Shown: positions 58,941 to 64,000 of the stretch, piece by piece | Layout of the letters: each line of letters opens with the position of its first letter | How positions within the stretch are numbered: the stretch's first letter is position 1 | Source: Zelopaecilomyces penicillatus | Taxonomy: Eukaryota > Ascomycota > Sordariomycetes > Hypocreales > Pseudodiploosporaceae | NCBI GenBank assembly: GCA_005765155.1 | Contig: VCCP01000006.1 | Span: 2,864,501-2,928,500, forward strand | Direction of reading: 5' to 3' | Length of the DNA: 64,000 bases | Program-made: the position numbers and the translations under genes | The notes under the pieces: generated by a model | Databases searched by the model: none | The model's input: the letters and a program-made list of their open reading frames with translations, nothing else | What the model was told of the DNA's origin: nothing

Positions 58941-61900
58941 TTTCGGCGCGATGCTTGGCCTGCAAAGAAATGCTACAGAGGTAACTAATACAGCTACTTC
59001 AGTACGTGCCTTAGGCAAGTACCTGTCGAGGTGAACGAAATCTGCCAATGATGCAATCTCTTGCCCTTCAGCAAAAGAAACATAGGGCAGCAGTCAAGTT
59101 TGCAAATTTTCCAAACGCCATGACTGATAATTTGAGTTGCACCAAAAGAAATATAGCGTAGGCTGGAGAAGATAATCCGCCGAAATACTGACGTAGGTGG
59201 TGAGTCTCGGCGAACACCAGTACAAGTGCTGTTCTTCCTCTCTCTGCCGACCCGACAGGTGAGGCGCAGCCCCAGCCACAGCATGATGACCCAGCCAGAT
59301 GACAAAGCATGCTTTCCGCCACAACCCAGAGGGCTCTATAGTAAATCTGATCACATGACTCTGACATCATACGCTAAATATGCACCAGGACATGGAAGCC
59401 TTATAGCATTCAAATCCGCCCGTGACCAGAATCTAGTTTATTGCAGATACAAAATAATCAACATACTCCAGACACGACAGCACCAGCTGACTGATAACTG
59501 AAGGTGTCTCTAAAATTCCAATGCTGGAGTGAGAATTTTCGTTGCCTGTTTACCAAATCCGGTGTCTCAAGTACTCACACTGCATAGCCAGTAGTTGCTG
59601 TACTACATACAGCATGAGAAAAATTGTAACATGTGAATGCTGCATAGAAATTTTTGTCTTGCTTCTATTCCCGCTGTGGGAACTGGGGGATACAGTGTAA
59701 GTACACATGTCGGCCAAGCCGCTTTGTGCTGGGCAGGGAGCGCCGGTATGTCAAATTAGGCCAATCAGAGGCGCGGCAACAGCCTCAGCCACACACTCTC
59801 TCCCCATGATTTAGCTTTTCGGCTTCGGAAAAGTTCTTCACAAACTCAACAAAAAAACTTGCCAGCCACATCGGACTCTGTGTGGCTTCGGGTAGGGCGT
59901 GAGACCGACGGGGTGAGGTCTAGGGCCCGTCTTAAATCCACACGTATCGATTTGCGATACCGACATGAGGCTGAGCAAAGACAACGCCTAGCTTCTGTTT
60001 GATTTGGCATGTCGAGTCTGACTTAAAGTCTTAGTTCGCCGGCCTTTGCGCGCCAAGTTGTCCACAGATCTAAACAAGTCATACTCTTGACCAACTGTAG
60101 TGATTTGGCCGTAGTGGCTCGGGCTGAACTCGGCATGCAACGGGTATGCAATGCTAAGTGGGTATCTGCCTGTTCACACACCGCACAGAGTCATTAATTG
60201 CAATCAATAGAAACTCCAGACACTTGCCCTGCTGAAAACAGATCCATTTGGAAAGGAGACAGCTTCAGCTGAGCCAGCATACCATCCATGGCTCAGCTGT
60301 CATGGTCGCCTTCTCGATGTGTGCCAATGAAGGCTACGTGCGAATTATGCCATCAGTCGCGGGTGTATTCGTGCAAGCGGCTGGCTCAACATGTGCTCTA
60401 GCATATGACTCTGACATATCTACCTAGTAGTTTACAACCTGAGCTAGTACCATCATTGACCAACATGTATACATGCCTCTATGATTTCTAAGCCGTGTTG
60501 TGACTCATACTGCTCAACAACTGATAGGCTACGCAGGTGGTTTAGCTGACTATTGAAAGAAGACTGAGTCTCTTTGGTTCTCCCTGTTTCTTCCTTGCTC
60601 TCTCTGATTCCATACCTTGAAGTTATATCATGTGTGTCTGCATCATAATTTTGCGCAGCCCGCTTAGGAGGCACAGTGACCCCAAAACCCGGGTCTGGGC
60701 AGATCTGGAAGGGCCTTGGCCCTGTAGCCCCACTCGGATTCGCTACCATCCGCCCGATGCGATGCGATGTAGGCTCGGGGGGGCTGGGATATAGAGACAG
60801 CACGAAGTCCGATGTGCATGCATGATTGCAGATCTAGCCCACCGCTAATAGTGCCTAAAATTAGGTTTGCCCACGTGGGGTTTTGCGTATTGCCGCTACC
60901 AAACGCGATCAAAGGATTTGGCCATCAGGGAAGACTGTTGTGACTTGCGTCCAATGATCGATCTGTCTCATGAAGCCTTGCTTCATAAGGACAGCCAGTA
61001 ATAAGCTGATAACGCTATCCGCATCCATACTCGTTTCGTACTCAGCAGCCCAGGGTTCGATCCATAGTTGGAGGTCATTGTTACCACCACACCCAGACCA
61101 AATCCACCTTCGAGCCCCAAATCCACATAGCTAGTAATGCACGCGCGGCTCTCGCGCAGCAATTGCTAGATGTGTTCATCGCTACTTGCTCTATTGTGCG
61201 TCAAGTAATTTACAGGCCCCAATGAAACGTACATCGCCTCGATAGTAAACTTCTCACCTATACCTAGATACAACTACAGAGGTTAAGGTGCTACTGTCTC
61301 GTGGAATGGGCTTTTTAGGTATGAAATACATGTTTCAATGATATCTGATTTGAGTAATATGTCTGCTATTAATAGCAAGCAAAGGTGATTATTCAAGGTA
61401 TAATTTTTCCTGGGCGCTACCACCTCGGTGCCTTATATCAACAATTCATCCAGTGACAAAAATAACCTGTCCATAGAGGTAGGTATTACCACGTTCCCTC
61501 TCTCGTGAAAGGGGAAACAATAGGAAGGGAAACAAAACTAAGAGTATATGGGTTTGATACGAGCAATATACGAGCTACCGCACTGTCAAGTTGATGCACG
61601 GGAGAGGGTGTCGCAATGCGATTAGGGTGCATCTGAGCAGATAACATCAACCTGCACCTGACTTACGGATTGAAGACACAGCAAGTTACGCTTGCTCATT
61701 ATATATAATGCTAATCAACAAACAAAACATGGTTCACTCTGAAAACAGTCATCCATTGTGGCTGATGCAGTAGAAAAGGCTTATTGGCAGGCAATCAAAT
61801 CCACAGGCAAGTGGTGTATAACACTTCGCCGCCAATGCACTAACGTTAGACCGGGTGTGTGAAACAACACAGCCCGAGACTTGTACCAGGAATGTCGGCA

Positions 61901-62200
61901 TGCATAACAGGACCACTGTAGCTTGACATCCAGTTGCGACGCCCAATGCTCTCTTCAGACTACGTATACAGCAGGTGTGATACAATATACAGTCAATATT
62001 TGGATGGGACGGAATATGATCAATACTGTCAATCGGACAGTTTTCCATTATCCCCGAATAGAAGCCACCTGTTTCCCGTATGATACAAAACACCCAAAAG
62101 CAAGACCAGTATCCCGTTGTCATCATGAAACACCCTACAAAGCCACCGCGCGATGCACGCGAGGAACCCAAATTCGTAACAGATATGCAAACAGCATTGA
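58941..62200. other. Long intergenic region without recognised genes
   Basis: 3.3 kb of near-normal composition. Open stretches (58,994-59,305, 60,453-60,912 and 61,749-62,171, all minus strand) are overlapping or low in coding character, with no family motif. A CCAAT box lies at 59,760-59,768 (GGCCAATCAG) and an 11 bp hairpin at 60,266-60,299. The right end includes the 3' UTR of the H4 gene. It could be promoter DNA, non-coding transcripts or decayed sequence; I cannot tell. Confidence 0.5.
60266..60299. other. Perfect 11 bp inverted repeat with 12 bp loop
   Basis: CAGCTGAGCCA (60,266-60,276) and TGGCTCAGCTG (60,289-60,299) are exact reverse complements. No poly-T or gene end is adjacent, so a terminator role is not supported. 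It may be a dyad binding site or a hairpin in an unknown transcript. Confidence 0.7.
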
Positions 62201-62681
<481 letters not shown>

Positions 62682-63000
62682 GTTGATGAGGTTTGAAAAT
62701 TTTGTGAAGTTCTGAAATACGCGTTGGTGTGCGTGAGACGTGATGTTGGTCAAGACGGGATAGTGAAAGCGTTTACATTGGGTTGTGGCGGTGGGCACCT
62801 TTAAGTACAGGCGCGCCAAATCACTGATCAGTTAGCGGGGGGTTGATTGGGCCAGCCACGGAACGCGTAGCGCGCTTTGGATGTTGGCAGCAACGCGACA
62901 TGATGTGGGTACAACGGAGTACAGCCTCCAATAGAAAGTCTTCAAAAACAAACAAACTAGGACATAGCCAGCATAGGCCAATAAAAATACAGGAAACTGC
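62682..63000 (-). promoter_or_regulatory. Histone H4 promoter region
   Basis: Upstream of the H4 start. It contains two CCAAT boxes in opposite orientation (GATTGG at 62,843-62,848 and TCCAATAG at 62,927-62,934) and a GCGCGCC motif near 62,811. CCAAT boxes bound by the HAP/CBC complex are common in fungal histone promoters; their use here is inferred. Confidence 0.5.
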
Positions 63001-64000
63001 AGTCACTTTCTGGTCTAGTACGTATGTATGTCAAAGGCAAAAGAACAAGCACCTTGTTCCTGGCATCGGTGCCAGTACGTATTCCTTACTTGGCCCTTCT
63101 ACACAATATTAGTTAGCTTACCTGATTGTCTTTCATTCACCTGCTCATGCGCATGTAAATTATGGTCGACTCCAAAATCTACAGCACCTATGTTATCGCA
63201 GGGTTGCAGCAGTATAATGTATCCGAGCCATTAGTCAGTTATATGTGTAGTTCTCTGAAAACACTGCCTTGCTATATACGAGGTCCCTTATTTTTTATTG
63301 ATAAGTAGACGTGCCTAGTAGTATCAGATGAGATATCGTGTTCTTGTAAATATCGATAGAACGATAATTATATGAAATCCGTACAGCAAATCTGTTTGGT
63401 TTCAGTTTGGATTATTATTGAGCTGTGATATAAATGGACTTATGTACTGCACTATAGTATGTGCTAATAAGTGAAGATAGTATCTGTGCTTAGTGCCTGG
63501 TAGCAGACAAAAATGTGCTTACAAGGTGGTAATAACAATATGTTTGGATCGGTCTGCTTTATTTTGTGTTTTAACATACCTGATGTGTATTATAATATTA
63601 TTATAAACATCACTCCAGGTATAACATATGTTATTATCTCACCAGAGAAAAGCAACAAATACACTAGTTATTCTAAACATGTCAATAAAAAAAACACCAA
63701 AAAAAACCAAAGTGCTTGATAGCTAATAAAGTGCCTTTAGTTAAAAATGGCTTGTGCCTGTTATAATATTATAGTACAGGGTAAACAGACAATAGTTGTA
63801 GATGTACAAGCCTTTGACTAAAACTAAGACAGGGAGCCAATGAAAAATCAGCATTGATACTGCCTTGTTCCCTTTGGTAGCGATTTAATTTTTGCGTGAC
63901 AATTCGCGCCAAGGGTGCGCGCCTTCCTTCTTTGGCAGGCGGTGTTTAAGTGCTAATTACCTAGTAGACAACCAGGGAGTGGGCCGCGCTGGCGGGGGTG
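63001..64000. other. Terminal intergenic region without recognised genes
   Basis: 1.0 kb becoming moderately AT-rich around 63,240-63,760, with no convincing open frame; the 68-codon stretches at 63,028 and 63,513 have no family features. Composition turns GC-rich again at 63,900-64,000 (CGCGCCAAGGGTGCGCGCC), possibly the promoter of a gene beyond the window. Confidence 0.6.

Noticed and set aside
58994..59370. Three overlapping minus-strand open frames of 86-103 codons
   Set aside because: Different frames of the same DNA with no recognisable protein features.
60453..60912. Overlapping minus-strand open frames (116 and 82 codons)
   Set aside because: No family motif, overlapping alternative frames and no splice pattern linking them to a larger gene.
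61020..61085. tRNA-like GGGTTCGATCC segment
   Set aside because: The bases around the putative T-loop do not form a 5 bp stem, and no D-arm or acceptor stem is found upstream.
61749..62171. 140-codon minus-strand open frame downstream of H4
   Set aside because: It is Cys-rich with no domain and lies where the H4 3' UTR is expected; probably non-coding.

Overview
The window comes from the nuclear genome of a filamentous ascomycete (Pezizomycotina, possibly Eurotiomycetes; the sequence alone does not settle the class). Evidence for this: many 48-65 bp introns with CTAAC/CTGAC-like branch points, a fused pentafunctional AROM gene, a fungal-length neurofibromin/Ira RasGAP, a three-exon histone H4 gene, and a very AT-rich block bearing the marks of repeat-induced point mutation (RIP).

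Layout. (1) Positions 1-39,834 are almost pure A/T with no usable reading frame. CpA and TpG are rare and the surviving C/G sit mostly in GC, CC and CT contexts, as expected after RIP. Readable fossils inside it are: the right part of a terminal-inverted-repeat (TIR) element (1-1,744), a TIR element at 2,375-5,072, two copies of a >1.2 kb dispersed repeat (about 6,860-8,130 and 12,530-14,230; the second is split by a 575 bp MITE-like insert), a 2.65 kb element with nearly perfect 57 bp TIRs (17,355-20,003), and a nested pair of Ty3/Gypsy chromodomain retrotransposons (outer LTRs at 26.1 and 38.6 kb, inner LTRs at 31.1 and 37.3 kb). (2) From 39,835 base composition is normal. A prefoldin subunit 1 gene (minus strand) starts with its stop codon right at the edge of the AT block. 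A 572 bp (AAAT)n tract and a short RIP-like scrap separate it from a divergently transcribed 15-exon RasGAP gene (41,276-49,748). (3) The AROM gene (50,101-54,856, plus strand) converges on a C2H2 zinc-finger regulator (56,092-58,014, minus strand). (4) A 4.2 kb stretch without recognisable genes follows, then histone H4 (62,201-62,681, minus strand) and a gene-free end.

The genes are housekeeping or regulatory and do not form a pathway cluster: cytoskeletal protein folding (prefoldin), Ras down-regulation, chorismate synthesis, a probable Rpn4-like transcription factor, and chromatin. The most notable features are the sharp heterochromatin/gene boundary, the nested chromovirus fossils whose zinc knuckle reads Tyr at all four metal positions, a MITE with its empty site preserved in a paralogous copy, the giant tetranucleotide tract in a bidirectional promoter, and several non-standard splice sites in the RasGAP gene (a GC-AG intron, a possible 29-nt intron, AAG acceptors). 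I found no convincing new molecular system.
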